Shown piece after piece: positions 46,481 through 58,490 of a stretch of DNA of 64,000 nt. The DNA is from Bolinopsis microptera (Eukaryota; Ctenophora; Tentaculata; Lobata; Bolinopsidae), in assembly GCF_026151205.1 (NCBI RefSeq), contig NC_087079.1, positions 7,866,635 through 7,930,634 of the forward strand, in the 5' to 3' direction. Each line of letters begins with the position of its first letter. Position 1 is the first letter of the stretch. A program made the translations under genes and the position numbers. Below the pieces are notes generated by a model. The model saw only the letters and a program-made list of their open reading frames with translations, was not told the origin of the DNA and did not search any database.

Positions 46481-47851
46481 AATGGCATAAATGGAGAAAA
46501 TGGAGAATAACTCATAGGTTTTTCCATTTTCTCCATAGAAATAGTCTCCATTTTATGCCATTTTATGCCATTTTATGCCATTTTATGCCATTGAAAACCT
46601 GAAAAATTTAGAATTTCGAGAAAAATTATTTTAAAAAAAGATATTTTCGGCCAATAATGAACAGAGTATCATGAAACATGGAGAAAAGTGGTTTTCAGAA
46701 AAACTTTGAAAAATGTTGACTTAGAAAATGTTCGGTCCGAGTCATTTTCGATACGTACCTCCCGTATCGAGAGCTCCCGATTCCGAGCTCGTGTTGCAAA
46801 GGGGAGGCCTGCCTTCCGAGATCGCATTACCTAAATTGTGTATCGAGGGGAAGGTGTGGACTTCGAAAAACCGAAAAAATATTTTCGGCAAATAATGAAC
46901 AGGGTAGCATGAAACGTGGAGAAAAGCGGTTTTCAGAAAAAATTTGAAAAATTTTGACCGAAAAAATATTTTCGGCTTATAATGAACTAGGTAGAATGAA
47001 ACGTGGAGAAAAGTGTTTTTCAGAAAAACATTGAAAAATTTTGACTTAGAAAATTACCCCTCGGTACACAATTTTGGACTCGAGGCAGCCTCGAGTCCAA
47101 AATTGTGTACCTACCAGGGGGAAGCCTCGAGTCGAGGCTTCCCCTGGTAATGCGATCTCGGAAGGCAGGCCTCCCCTTTGCAACACGAGCTCGGAATCGG
47201 GAGCTCTCGATACAAGAGGTACGTATCGAGAATGACTCGGGCCGAAAATTTTCTAAGTCAAAATTTTCCAAAGTTTTTCTAAAAACCACTTTTCTCCTCG
47301 TTTCATGCTACCCTCTTCATTATTAGCCGAAAATATTTTTTTGGTTTTTCGGTTTATCGAAGTCTGCACCTACCCCTCGATACACAAATTTGGACTCGAA
47401 GCTTCCCCCTGGTAATGCGATCTCGGAAGGCAGGCCTCCCCTTTGCAGTGCGAGCTTGTTTCGACTTTTGAGGATGTAGGTCTCACTTTCAGTGCCTATT
47501 ACTCTCCCCTATTACTCACTCCTGCTGTAGCCTGTAGAAATAACTTTACACTAGGCTTGAGTAATTATGAGTTTGCCTGAAGTGTGCCTCTACTAACCCA
47601 GTATACGCATCTAGTAGCCTACTATGAGCTTTCATAAGCTTGTTACGCCCCTAGTAAGCGTAAATAAACATGTTAGGATGTTCAATTTAGGTGTTAAATG
47701 GTGTTAAAGATGAAATTTCGAAGACAAAATTCATGGCATAAAATGGAGAAAATGGAGAATTACTCATGGGTTTTTCCATTTTCTCCATAGAAAAAGTCTC
47801 CATTTTATGCCATTTTATGCCATTTTATGCCATTGGCCCCCCCCCCCCCCC
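46448..47851. mobile_element. Foldback element with homopolymer-G tips, 8-bp TSD
   Basis: Starts with 31 consecutive G (46448-46478) followed by CCAATGGCATAAA and ends with TTTATGCCATTGG followed by 15 C (to 47851). ATATTATC occurs exactly on each side (46440-46447, 47852-47859), an 8-bp target duplication. ATGGCATAAA is repeated several times at each end. The interior holds a second inverted pair (about 46740-46830 against 47145-47240), an almost perfect hairpin at 47057-47112, and three direct copies of a block with AATAATGAACAGGGTAGCAT. No ORF. An 8-bp duplication would fit hAT, but the tips are unusual. Confidence 0.85.
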
Positions 47852-47859
47852 ATATTATC

Positions 47860-48420
47860 CTACAATTTAAGCGTCAATGTGTGCACTGGTAGATTCCAGA
47901 TTTCGATTTTAACTTCAGAAACTTCAGAAACTGTTCAGTAGTATTTTTGTAGATTCAATTAAACCAATATATGTATCGTATATTTTCATGGAAATTGATT
48001 TTATAATGTTTCCCGAAAGAGGAGAGTAAGATTTACCAGATGTTATTAACTTCCTCAAAAAATATTGATCCTAATCAAAGTCATCAATTTCCATGATTGT
48101 CTATATTGAGAACCCAGGCCCCCTTATGAAGATAACCCAAATTTAATGAACACAAATCTTTTTTTCAATACTGTGATAAACATGGTGATTCATGGATGCC
48201 AATACTAAACTAACTTGTACGATTAACAATTACTTCTGGGCCAACTTGTCAGCTTGTCTTCATTCTTTTTGATTAATGTTCAGCTTTTTCGCTCTTAGTT
48301 GGTGTTGAAACAACGCAGCTATTTTAATTTTAGTGGATTTTAGTCTTATAGTTATAATGTAAATGTTGTCACAATAAACATTTTTTTTGAAATATTGATA
48401 ATTCTAATCATGCTTTTCAG
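47860..48420. other. Noncoding stretch, nothing recognised
   Basis: A/T-rich sequence ending in a pyrimidine tract plus TTTTCAG at 48411-48420, which forms the acceptor of the possible exon that follows. Confidence 0.45.
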
Positions 48421-48507
48421 TTGTTTTGGAATCAACATCGAGAATACATCTAATGATGCTACTATCATATGCTCAGGGCCCTTCTGTAAAAACATTAAGA
48501 TTCCTAG
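48421..48507 (+). CDS. Possible 87-bp exon (perhaps of the MFS gene)
   Basis: A strong acceptor (GCTTTTCAG) and donor (CCTAG/GTGAGT) frame 87 bp open in two frames; one reads CFGINIENTSNDATIICSGP and the other ESTSRIHLMMLLSYAQGPSV. It is on the same strand as, and 2.1 kb downstream of, the MFS fragment. I could not match its phase to the last MFS exon, so the link is a guess. Confidence 0.3.
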
Positions 48508-48585
48508 GTGAGTGATTTAATTTTAGTTGGATTTTGGACCGTGGAAAAAATACGTTGGATTGTTTCCTAAACTAATTATCAAACA

Positions 48586-48914
48586 ATTTGACCAAAACCC
48601 ATAATCATGGGTAGAGTGTACCGCTGCCAGTGTCTCTCTTTTCCAAACAAAAGGAAATGATATTAATTCGAGGAACAGTCCGCTAATGCAAATTGATACC
48701 GAGAATGAAATCGGTCGCTCGCTTTTTCAAATCAATAAGCTTTATTACAATTCGTGAGCCGTGATCGAATTGAAAAAGCGAGCGACCGATTTCATTCTCG
48801 GTATCAATTTGCATTAGCGGACTGTTCCTCGAATTAATATCATTTCCTTTTGTTTGGAAAAGAGAGACACTGGCAGCGGTACACTCTACCCATGATTATG
48901 GGTTTTGGTCAAAT
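48586..48914. repeat. Perfect palindrome, 145-bp arms, 39-bp spacer
   Basis: Left arm 48586-48730 and right arm 48770-48914 are reverse complements with no mismatch that I could see (for example CCATAATCATGGGTAGAGTG at the outer side and TCGGTCGCTCGCTTTTTCAA at the inner). No clear target duplication. It could be a small foldback element or a recently made inverted duplication. Confidence 0.9.
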
Positions 48915-50436
48915 ATCATCTCTTTTTGATTATAATGTCAGGATAATTTACACAGCTAGTCGAAACTTCATTAACAAGGAGGTAATTTCGACGATTTCGA
49001 AATTCTGCCTTTGAAAACGTTTCCTTGTGTTTAGTTAGGTATATCTGTCGATAACCGACTGAATATGGCACTTTTTACTCATTCAAGTTGGCATTAAATT
49101 CATATATAATGTCATTTAAATATCGTGGAAAGCAGAATATATTCGAAATCACGAATGAGCAAAATTCTCACCTTTCGCACGTGCAAACTTTGAGCGGACG
49201 TTGCGTGCGCATACAATATTGAATCACCGTAAATTTGTGCATAGTGGTATTTAATATATAGTTTGATAAGCATGCAAAGTTTCAGAAGATTTCAAAAAGA
49301 ACTTGGATCACAACGGGACTCCAAAGTTGATAAAAATCATGAAAATCAAAATTTTTAGTGATTTTAGCTATTTTAAATCAATTTGGGCGTGTCCCCACGT
49401 GTGCAACTTTTCGATTTTTAACTTTAAAACTAGCCTATAACACAATCTACACCTTTAAGAAGCAAAATTGAGCTCCACAACCCAAGGGATAGCCCAACAC
49501 CAGAGAATACTAATTCACAACTTTTGTGTTTTTATAAAATTATTCTTCAAAAAAGCACTAACTTCAATAGCAAATATCTTTATGAAGGAGTAAGGTAGGA
49601 AACTTTTCCGGTAGATTTTTAGAATGCTTGAACAATTATCTAAGATGAAAATGTCCTCAGATTTTGAATAAAATTACTCTTTAATGGTGTAAAATCGATT
49701 TGAAAAGTTGTTGTTTTGTCAAAAATCAAGTTTTAAAAACACTTAAATTGATGACGTCATCAAGTGATGATGATGATGATAAATTATTTTTCAATATAAA
49801 GTAAACTGAGGTATAAACGATTATCTTTAAAACCTGTGGTTCAAAATGACTGTATCTTTTATACTTTTGAATCTACGGACACTTAAATGTAGGCTACAAT
49901 TGACTGCAAAAAGCGTCTATATATATATCTATCATATATATATATATCTTCACGACAATCTGTTGTAAAACAGGGGTTCCAGAAAACCCACTTCCCGATA
50001 CTCCTGAAACATGAAATTTTTTTACTGTCGACTTGGACAAGGTCTAGACGCCCTGCAAAGTTTCAGATCTCTAACTCAATTTTAACATGGTTTTTAAGGC
50101 ACCTGAATATGGCGATTTTGGGTTTTTTACCTAATTTCGTATAACATGCTGGCGCGTATTTTGCGCAAATTTCTTAAAAACCTCCATATAACTATTTCTT
50201 ATTCCTGTCATCTTTAACATTGAATTAGAATGTTTTGAACTTAAATGTACCTGCTGAACTACTTTCGAAAAAGTCTTAATGCCTGGAAAACAATAAAGGG
50301 GATATAATAGTATAGGGGGTAAATAGTATTGTGAATATAAGGGCGACGGTAATGCTTGCCAGCATTGTGATTCAGCTAATACACTATTCTAAATAAATGG
50401 ACAGTGATAATTAGACAATTCCAGTTTCAAACAAGT
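48915..50436. other. Noncoding stretch, nothing recognised
   Basis: A/T-rich with a GATGAT microsatellite near 49766-49783 and TATA runs near 49920-49950. It contains the 3' end of the oxidoreductase transcript (minus strand). No gene or transposon end recognised. Confidence 0.45.
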
Positions 50437-51911
50437 TTACTTTTTATAAACAATTCTAAAATCGATTTCATCTAAATCGTAATCCCACTCCCCCTTCACA
50501 ATGCTATTGGCACAAATGTTCCCAATCTCAAGTCCCATTTTTGCTGAAACCCCATTGCCGCCAGCTTCCACCAGAACATTTTCAGAATCAAACCCAATAT
50601 ACTGTCTGCCCGTTTTAGTGAGTGATATGACACAGTGGTCTAACTGCACTGAGACGGGAACTATTGAGGGGAACATCTGTTTGAAATATTTAGTGAAGTG
50701 ATCCCTAGCGGGAGTATAATCCTCCATACAGTACCAATCTTTAACCTCCTCCAGCGTCCCCAAACTCTGTTCGAACCCCTCCGCAGGGTAGTTCACAGTG
50801 TGTCCTAGTTTTATGTAATATTTACCGTTTGGGTATTGGATTGGAGGTAGGATGTAGAGATAGACATCTCCGTTCTTTGGATCGTATCGATAGTTCATTG
50901 ACGGGAAATCTTTAGTCAATTGGTAATCCTCTTCACTTATTTCAAACTTCATGACAGAGGTACCAATCAACTCCAGGTGGAGAGGTTTCTGAAGGGGGAA
51001 ATCGAAAAAGTTGGTGAAGGAGCCACATGCGAGGACAATCTTTTTACTGTTGATTATTGTGTCATCAGCAAGTTTTATCTGGAACATGTCACCTATCTTG
51101 TGAATACTGGTTGCTACGATGTCTTTGTGGTGAACCCCATTATTACTAGCAACTACTTGAGCAGCTCTTACAAGGTTCCTGATACTCAGATATCCACTCA
51201 GCTTCCCAACCAACCTTCCCGTAAATTTTTTCGGGGGAACAAAATAACTCCATTTTTCGCTGGCACTCTTTTCATCCAAAATCTCGTAATCAATGCCATT
51301 CTTGTCACAAAATTCATCACCAGATTTCACCTCGATAGCGTACGCTCCGATTAGAACACCCACAATACCGTATCCTACTTCGGAGAAGATCTTGAGCCCA
51401 GACTCTCTCTCCAACTGGTTGAACTTGAGAGTGCTGCGGTACGCTAGCAACTGGTCCGTTTTAACATCTGATACGACTCGTGTTATCCTGCCTTCGTCGT
51501 AGTGGCACCCGAACACTGCTTCCTTCCTGCTCTTCTTTTCTGGTTCTCCTGCAATTTTACATCAGATGATTTCAGTTCTTTATGTTGTTGAGATTTTTTC
51601 AATTTTTTTAAACAATCCAAAAAGTTATTGGAGGGGTAAGTGTATTAATACTCTAGTATTTGTTTTGTGTTATTTAAAATAAATTAGGAATAAAGTTTAA
51701 AATAAAAATCAGAATGAGGCAGCCGCAATCAGTTATCATATATAGGAAAATGAAATGTATACATTTACTAACCAGGTCCCACCAGACAGATATCCAAGTC
51801 CGGGAATTTAGAGAGATGGTATGCAGTACACGAGCCAAACACTCCCGCACCCACAACACAAACATCGTACAAAATATCTGATCCAGGAGACTTTACTTTC
51901 TTTTGACACAT
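50437..51911 (-). CDS. FAD-dependent oxidoreductase, DAO/sarcosine-oxidase-like, two exons
   Basis: Exon 1 is 51911-51773 and exon 2 is 51548-50437; the 224-bp intron has GT/AG ends and matching phase, giving 416 residues. The frame is also open above 51911, but the first ATG is there. The N-terminus carries the Rossmann FAD motif YDVCVVGAGVFGSCTAYHLS (GxGxxG). The C-terminal block DHCVISLTKTGRQYIGFDSE, then NVLVEAGGNGVSAKMGLEIG, matches the closing part of monomeric sarcosine oxidase and PIPOX-like amine oxidases. In those enzymes a Cys at about this point holds FAD covalently, so the Cys of DHCV is a candidate. Likely substrates are N-methyl or cyclic amino acids; the exact one cannot be told. 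There is no C-terminal SKL-type peroxisomal signal (it ends VYKK). No damage is seen. Confidence 0.85.
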
Positions 51912-51950
51912 GATTCTCTGATGTGAAGTTTGAGATGACGAGATCTTCAC

Positions 51951-53999
51951 TTTAACTTTAAGTTATTCCAAATCACATTGGCCTTTGTCATGACATGACA
52001 ACAGTTGATCAAACAAATAAGCAACTGGGAACAACCACCGAACTATAGTCTAATTGTAATTGTATCGCGCGCCCTGAAAATCGACCGCCGCCATTATACT
52101 CACAATAGTATTTCCCCATATACTAGTATACCCTCTTTACTGTTCACGTAAGCGGTAAGCCAGATTTTGGTCATTTAGACCTCATCCCGCACTAAAATCC
52201 ACTTTACGGTACCTTTACCGTACCTTAAACTAAATTTGTGGACAATTTTAACATGTGGAACTTAAGACAGCATCTCGAGACCTTCTTTTATAATTAAATT
52301 AACCCTGTGATCCGAATATAAGGCCTTGAATGCCGAAATTGAAATTCAGAGACTTGCCCTGAACCGGTTATGTGAACCTGGTATGTTACCTGAGAATCTC
52401 GAACCCTGCTATTCAGCAAAGTAATGGTAATCTGAGGTTATACTTATAGGATTACAGTTGTAATGTTCTAGTATTAGTGCCCCAAAGGCAAATAAGATCT
52501 CAAGGCAGCTGTAATAACAAAAGAGTTAGCCAGTAACCACTTGATTACAACGAGGGGATGACACATATTATCATACGATGGGAAAATCTGCAATATACCG
52601 AATTATTGAAGGTCCGGTATTCTTGGTATCATGGTTCCGTGGTATGAATGAATTAAAAATAAAACTTTTGAAGTTGAATCTTGGTCATCGCATTTTGGTT
52701 AAATTGGTGCCAAGGAAAAATTTTATTGAGTATGACTATGATCATTGCCCAACAATTTGGTTCGGTTTTTATTTTTTGTTGGCAATTCAGCAATTGGCAT
52801 GAAAATTTTTCACAAATCATGCAGTAGTTATTTACTAATGACTCCTAAACTGAGAGTTTTTGATTATATAATGTATATATTTAGACGGCAATTGCGAACT
52901 ATTTGCTGTTAGCAGCCAGCAAAACATCCCAGTTACACCCGCGTTATCGCTTGACATTCTTTGACTATGTTAGTTGTGTTTCTAATGTTTGGTGTTTATA
53001 TTCGGAGATCAACCGTTCTAAAAGGTTATCTCGTTATTTTGAAATATTTGGTGTATTGGAATAGTTTCTACGACTTTTCCAGGCGTAAATACCAAAAAGC
53101 ACAGAAATTATGAACTGCGTCAAGCCGAAAACTGTTTTTCGGCCATATTTCCAAAAATAAGCATTTAAGGTATGTGTTGCTTTTTAAGTTCTAGATCAAT
53201 ATGGCTATTAGGCACATTTTGGTGTATCGGAATAGTCTCTACGACTCCTGGGCCAAAATACAAAAATTTGAGTGACCACAAAACTCTTATTCTTAAAAGG
53301 GTGTGGCCCATAACGCCCTCATTGCATTTAGTACAAAAATGCAATGAAGTCCAAGTGTTTTAAGCATCATCTAGAGAGGTGATAACCGTCGAGAAATCGC
53401 TTTTCTTTAGGAGTAGGAATTAGATCGAACGCCGGCTCGGCTTTAAAATTCAAATGTATTTATATATAAATACATTAAAAGCCGCGACGGCGTTCGATCT
53501 AATTCCTAGAGATCGAACGCGTTCGATCTAATTTCTGCGTTCGATCTAATTACATCTTGGTGACAGTAACCCGAAAGGCTAACGAGATGGCCTTTTAGAA
53601 CGGTTGGTCTCCGACTATTGCAGTTGGTACGGACTTCAGAAAACTGAAAAAAAATCTGTTAGGCTCATAATGATCAGAGTAGTATGGAACATGAACAAAA
53701 GTAGTTTCAGGAAAAACTTCAAAAATCGTATATCGAGAGGTAGGTACTACTAGTAATACTATACTATACTACTAGTACTAGGCACGGACTTCAGAAAACC
53801 AAACAAAATATGTTAGGATCATGATAATGATCAAGATCAGGGTAGCATGAACCGTGGAAAAATTGGTTTCCAGGAATCCACTTTTGCAAGCATTTCTTTA
53901 TCTTAACCCACTCGTCTGCTGACGTCACACTGTTAGCCAAAAACTTCCCAACTTCCTTAAAACTTAGACATAAAAACTTACACCACTAGACATAAGATT
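51951..53999. other. Noncoding stretch with inverted and dispersed repeats
   Basis: Presumed promoter side of the oxidoreductase. A hairpin at about 53415-53515 pairs TAGGAATTAGATCGAACGCC with GGCGTTCGATCTAATTCCTA around a TATA-rich loop, followed by two more partial copies of GTTCGATCTAATT. About 53630-53880 contains two diverged copies of a block with GGACTTCAGAAAAC and ATGATCAGGGTAGCATG that is related to the interior of the poly-G-tipped element and to 54900-55060. Confidence 0.55.
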
Positions 54000-54654
54000 A
54001 CCACTAGACATAAAGACTAAGAGTGATCTTAGCTGGTGGACACATATCGGCAACATGGTACCAAAAGCAAGGAGCGCGCTATCTTGGGTATTCAGTGTGT
54101 TCAAATAAGACCTTAATGACTACTCTCTACAAGTCACTAGTAAGAAGCCTACTGGAGTATTGCTGCCCACTCTGGAACTCTACCAAGGTGACTGAAATAC
54201 AACTGATAGAACTTTCACCAGTCGTATTGGCCAGAGGCACATATTAGGTGCGGTAAAAAAAATCGAAATTATGCGGTACCACACCCGACTATAAAGGTTA
54301 AATGTGCGGTAAGGTGCGGTAAATTTTTACCAATTATGCGGCAAATGTGCGGCGATTTTTTCGAAATTTGTGCGGGAATTGTGCGGTTTTCTTTTGCATT
54401 TTCTCAAGGACTTTGGAAATTCTAAACGTATAACCGCCGCTCTTATCAAAAATAGGTCTGTTTATGTGTTACTGAAGGTGTAGTTCTTTACTAAGACCAT
54501 GATTGAACCTAATATTGAGATTCAGTTATCTGAGAACAGTGACTTGATCTGGTAGAGATCAGGAGACAGTTATTTGAAATCGCCTCTTGATAGAGTCGAT
54601 CAGATCCCATGCAGGTATCTTCTGTTTCTTGTGTGGTGAGCTTGATGATGGGTC

Positions 54655-55770
54655 ACTGGAGAGGCCGACGACCAGGCCCCCTTATTATTAGGGGTCCCAC
54701 GTAGATCAGATCATATCACCAATTAGTGACGTATAATTAGTGATGTGATCCATCAGTAGAATTTAACTGACCTAGAAATGGGCTAGATACAGGGTAGAGT
54801 TCACATGTCAACTCTGTACATCATGGCATTGCATTAAGAAGTAAACATGATCTTTAAGATCTGACCGCTTGACTCGTATATCACATAAGTGGTCGCATTA
54901 CAAGGGGGAAGCTTCGATTCCAAAATCGTATATCGAGAGGTAGGTACTACTAAAAGGTACGGGCTTCAGTAAAGTAAATCGTTGACACACCCTTTTGATC
55001 GCAACGTGTAGCAAGTAAACCGGAAAAAATATGTTAGGCTCATAATGATCATAGTGATCATTATGCAAACATTCACATGACGATGACTCACCCACTTAAG
55101 GAATTGTGCGAGAAGATGAACAATCAACAAAGGCAAAGATGAGGAAATAAAATAATGTGTAATGCGTGTTAGGCATAAGGTTAGTTAGGAGTTAATTTGT
55201 TAAGTGAAATTGAATCATGAGATTTGGAACAATGAGAACATTGATCAATTGTTAAGACAATATATACAGACAACATCTCATGAGGGTAAAGGAAATATTT
55301 CTATGAACGTAGTGATCAGGAGTGTCAGCTTTATACTCGGACGACGAGCCCTCGGTCCCCACAAAAGATAATCTTTATAATTATAGTTAAGACTAGTAGT
55401 ACAATCTGTGTAAAAGAACTAATGGTCAGTCTATAAAACACATGAAAAGCAGTGTGCTCCATACCCCTTAGTCTCTAGCTTTGTTATCAAAACACGTGAT
55501 TCGATCATGTGATGTTATCTCATTGTAAACAGGGTTTATTTGTTTTATTACGTGTAGTATGGTAAAGTATTAACACAATTTAACTAATAATAATATGTGA
55601 ACAGAGTCGACATGTGAACTCTACTCTGTATCTAGCCCATTTCTAGGTCAATTAAATTCTACTGATGGATCACATCACTAATCACACGTCACTAATTGGT
55701 GTCATGATCTGATCTCCGTGGGACCCCGAATAATGAGGGGGCCTGGCCGTCGTGCAGCCGGTCACGGCTG
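54655..55770. repeat. Inverted repeat with arms of about 170 bp inside the hAT element
   Basis: About 54655-54830 (CCATCAGTAGAATTTAACTG, ACCTAGAAATGGGCTAGATA) pairs with 55600-55765. Arms are roughly 90 percent similar by eye. This may be an older foldback element captured by the hAT copy. The spacer includes a repeat related to 56940-57070 (GGCAAAGAT, GTTAGGCA). Confidence 0.75.
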
Positions 55771-55908
55771 TGTGTAGCTGTTCGTTTCTTTAGGAAACGG
55801 TCCATGACGTTGTGATGTGATATAGAGTAAGCAGATGATGTGGTGAAGTTACGAATGATAACTGATACACTATAATCGAAGTACGGTAACGACGAGGGTT
55901 CCATAACG

Positions 55909-56193
55909 GCCTGGGTCACGGTCCCGAAAGGGCCTGGGTCACGGTCCCGAAAGGGCCTGGGTCACGGTCCCGAAAGGGCTTGGGTAACGGTCCCGAAAGG
56001 GCCTGGGTCACGGTCCCGAAAAGGCCTGGGTCACGTGGTAACCGGGTCACGTGGCCTAGGCATGAGTTCCAAAAGGGCCTGGGTCACGGTCCCGAAAGGG
56101 CCTGGGTCAGGGTCCCGAAAGGGCCTGGGTCAGGGTCCCGAAAGGGCCTGGGTCAGGGTCCTGAAAGGGCCTGAGTCACGGTCCTAAAAGAGC
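55909..56193. repeat. 23-bp minisatellite (GGGCCTGGGTCACGGTCCCG AAA)n
   Basis: About eleven or twelve imperfect 23-bp copies, GC-rich against an AT-rich background. The 64-codon ORF that runs through it (55980-56174) is generated by the repeat and is not a gene. Confidence 0.9.
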
Positions 56194-56759
56194 CCGACTT
56201 TTAAAATATTTTGGTTTTTACACTTGAAAATCTTAACGCGAAAATTTCAAAATTATGCGAAATTACGCGGAAAATGCTAGATTATGCGGAAATATGCAGA
56301 AAATTACAAAATGTTCGGAAATGTGCGGAAAACAATAAATTATGCGGAAATGTGCGGAAAACGGTAAATTGTGCGATCCCGCACCCATCGCACCTAATAT
56401 GTGCCTCTGGTATTGGCGGTCTTCAACATCTCAACTATTGGGAAAGACTCGTACAGCTTAAATTGATGTCTCTACAGCGCAGACGGGAGAGGTATATCAT
56501 CCTGATGATGTGGAAGATTCTTCATAATGTGGTACCAAACTGCTGTGATATAAAGTTCAAGGTGACCCCAAGACACGGTGATGTAGCTGTCGTACCACAT
56601 ACCCTCATTGTTAAAGTCAAGTTCCTTACGCAACCAGTCACTGTACGACAGGTCTTTTGCAGTTCAAGGACCGAAGCTGTGGAACAAAGTGCCTCACACA
56701 GTAAAGGCTGATTCATCCTTTGGCATGTTTAAGTGTAATTAACTTAAACTGTAGTTTGT

Positions 56760-58490
56760 CGAACTTTCTTGCTTTGATACCGGACAACCCTCCGGTCGCC
56801 GGCTATAACAGGCACAGCTGCAGTTGGTCAAACTCACTGGTCGACTACTCGCCATCCAGATGGTCAAATATCTGATGACCCTTCCGATCCGGCTCCACGG
56901 ATGACCTCAACGAATTAAGTAAATAGGACCTCTTATCACTTATGAAAAAAAGGCAAAGATTAGGAAATAACATAATACGTATGTGATGTAAGATGTGTTA
57001 GGCAATGTTACTGTTAGTACGTTAGTTTGCAGCTAATCTGTTAACTCATTAAGTGAACAATAACTATAAGAACATTGACCAATTGTCAAGAGTACAAACA
57101 ATGTAAATTATAACTTTATAACATTGAACATATGTTCATTATATGCAAGCCTCTTGATTTATACCTTTGCAAACACAATATGAACAAAAACTCATGAGGG
57201 TATTGCCCCGCTCGCCCAAATTTTAAGAAAATTCTTGTGAAAAAGCTCTGAGGGTATGAAAGTAATCTAATTCGGTTTAATTTGGACGCTGATTCCGAAT
57301 CACCCCCCCATGCACCATGACGTAGGGTAAAAATGCTTCCCTAGTGAGTTATGGGCAAAAAACTGTTTCGGTCACGTTACAGGCTAGTAAAACACAAATT
57401 CGATTGTTCAGGGTTCGGGTTAGGGTTAGGGTAAGGGATAACTTCGGGGTTATGGTTGGGAAATTAAATCTGATTAGGGTTTCCGTTTATATAAAACTGT
57501 TTTGTTCGGCTGCAAAACCATAAAAACCAAAGTCACGTGATAAGTTTTGGGCGGGCTTACTGGGCGGCGCTCAGCTTGTCATTCCGCCTAATCTCTATGA
57601 TTATGTATATAAATATAATTTAATAGCCTGAGGTCCCTAGGTATAACTATAATAGTAAGGGCGAGCGAATCAATTAGCAATATAAGAGCCTATTGACATT
57701 CACGTTGTAGGTCCACCGCGCATGACTATGAGTGTAATTCGGCTGCATATCGTGACTTTCACCCCGACACCACTGAGTGAAATTACGATGGGGGTCACGA
57801 CGTGATACAATGAGGGTAAAAGAAATATTTCTACGAACATAGTGATAGGGAAAACCTTATTAAAAGGATGCCACAATGCTCGCAACATGCCACCACCTCT
57901 ATTTCAAAGCTTAAGTCGCCCACAAAAAACCAGCTGCAAAATTTTGCCACTACTTAGTACTTAAGTGATTTAAACCTCATTCTGTCCGAAAACCATAATG
58001 CAAATGATAATAATATAGATATGGTAAGGACTACTTACTGGGTGCTACTAGGGCGGCACTCAGCCAGCAGCCTGTCATTCCGCCTAACGAGTAACGCTAA
58101 TCTCTATTCTCTATGATTATGAACATAAATATAATAGCCTGGGGTCCCCAGGTTGAGGTGAAGGACTACTTGTTCCAAAATTACATGCCTAAGAACAACT
58201 TGAAGAGCCGTGGAAATTTCTGCGAATTCGCCGCGATTTTTGAAATTTTTGCCGCAATTTTGCCTAGTTGTCGTGGAGATTTTTGGCTTAAACATTAAAT
58301 AATCGCGATTTTCTTAATTTCATAATTTGCCCCGATTTACCGCAAACACCGATAAACTGCGGACATCTCTTTTCCCCCAAATAGGTGATAGGGCTAAACA
58401 TACATTAACATAATGTAAACCAAACAAATCCCCGATTTACCGCGGATGTTTCTTTTCCCCTAAACTCCGTGGTAAATCGGTTTTACTCAC
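56760..58490. other. Noncoding stretch with dispersed repeats
   Basis: No gene recognised. About 57540-57640 and 58040-58160 are two copies of the GGCGGCGCTCAGC / GTCATTCCGCCTAA repeat seen inverted near 14200-14300. A short GGGTTAGGGTTAGGG run at 57417-57432 resembles the TTAGGG telomere repeat, but at under three units it is not telomeric. Confidence 0.5.

Larger units (their letters stand above)
54232..56409. mobile_element. Nonautonomous hAT element, 2.18 kb, 8-bp TSD
   Basis: Starts CAGAGGCACATATTAGGTGC (54232) and ends with its complement (56409); 21 bp match perfectly. GTATTGGC is duplicated at 54224-54231 and 56410-56417. CAG-starting repeats with an 8-bp duplication are the hAT signature. 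Both subterminal regions carry many TGCGG motifs (about 54240-54380, 56255-56390), as hAT transposase-binding regions often do. There is no transposase ORF. Inside lie an inverted repeat and a minisatellite, listed separately. Confidence 0.88.
54005..56750 (+). pseudogene. Decayed LINE reverse transcriptase C-terminal region, split by a hAT element
   Basis: Before the insertion (54005-54231) the frames read LSWWTHIGN and then SLVRSLLEYCCPLWNSTKVT. After it (from 56410) they read GLQHLNYWERLVQLKLMSLQ, RRRERYIILMMWKILHN and, after a frameshift, FAVQGPKLWNKVPHTVK. These are conserved C-terminal blocks of CR1/Jockey-like LINEs. At least two frameshifts plus the 2.18-kb insertion make it inactive. 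The 5' part of the LINE is missing upstream of about 54005. Confidence 0.8.

Noticed and set aside
55980-56174. 64-codon GPERAW/GSRKG-type repeat protein
   Set aside because: Generated by the 23-bp minisatellite being open in one frame; no start context or conserved flank.
57417-57432. Telomeric repeat (TTAGGG)
   Set aside because: Fewer than three units; not an interstitial telomere.
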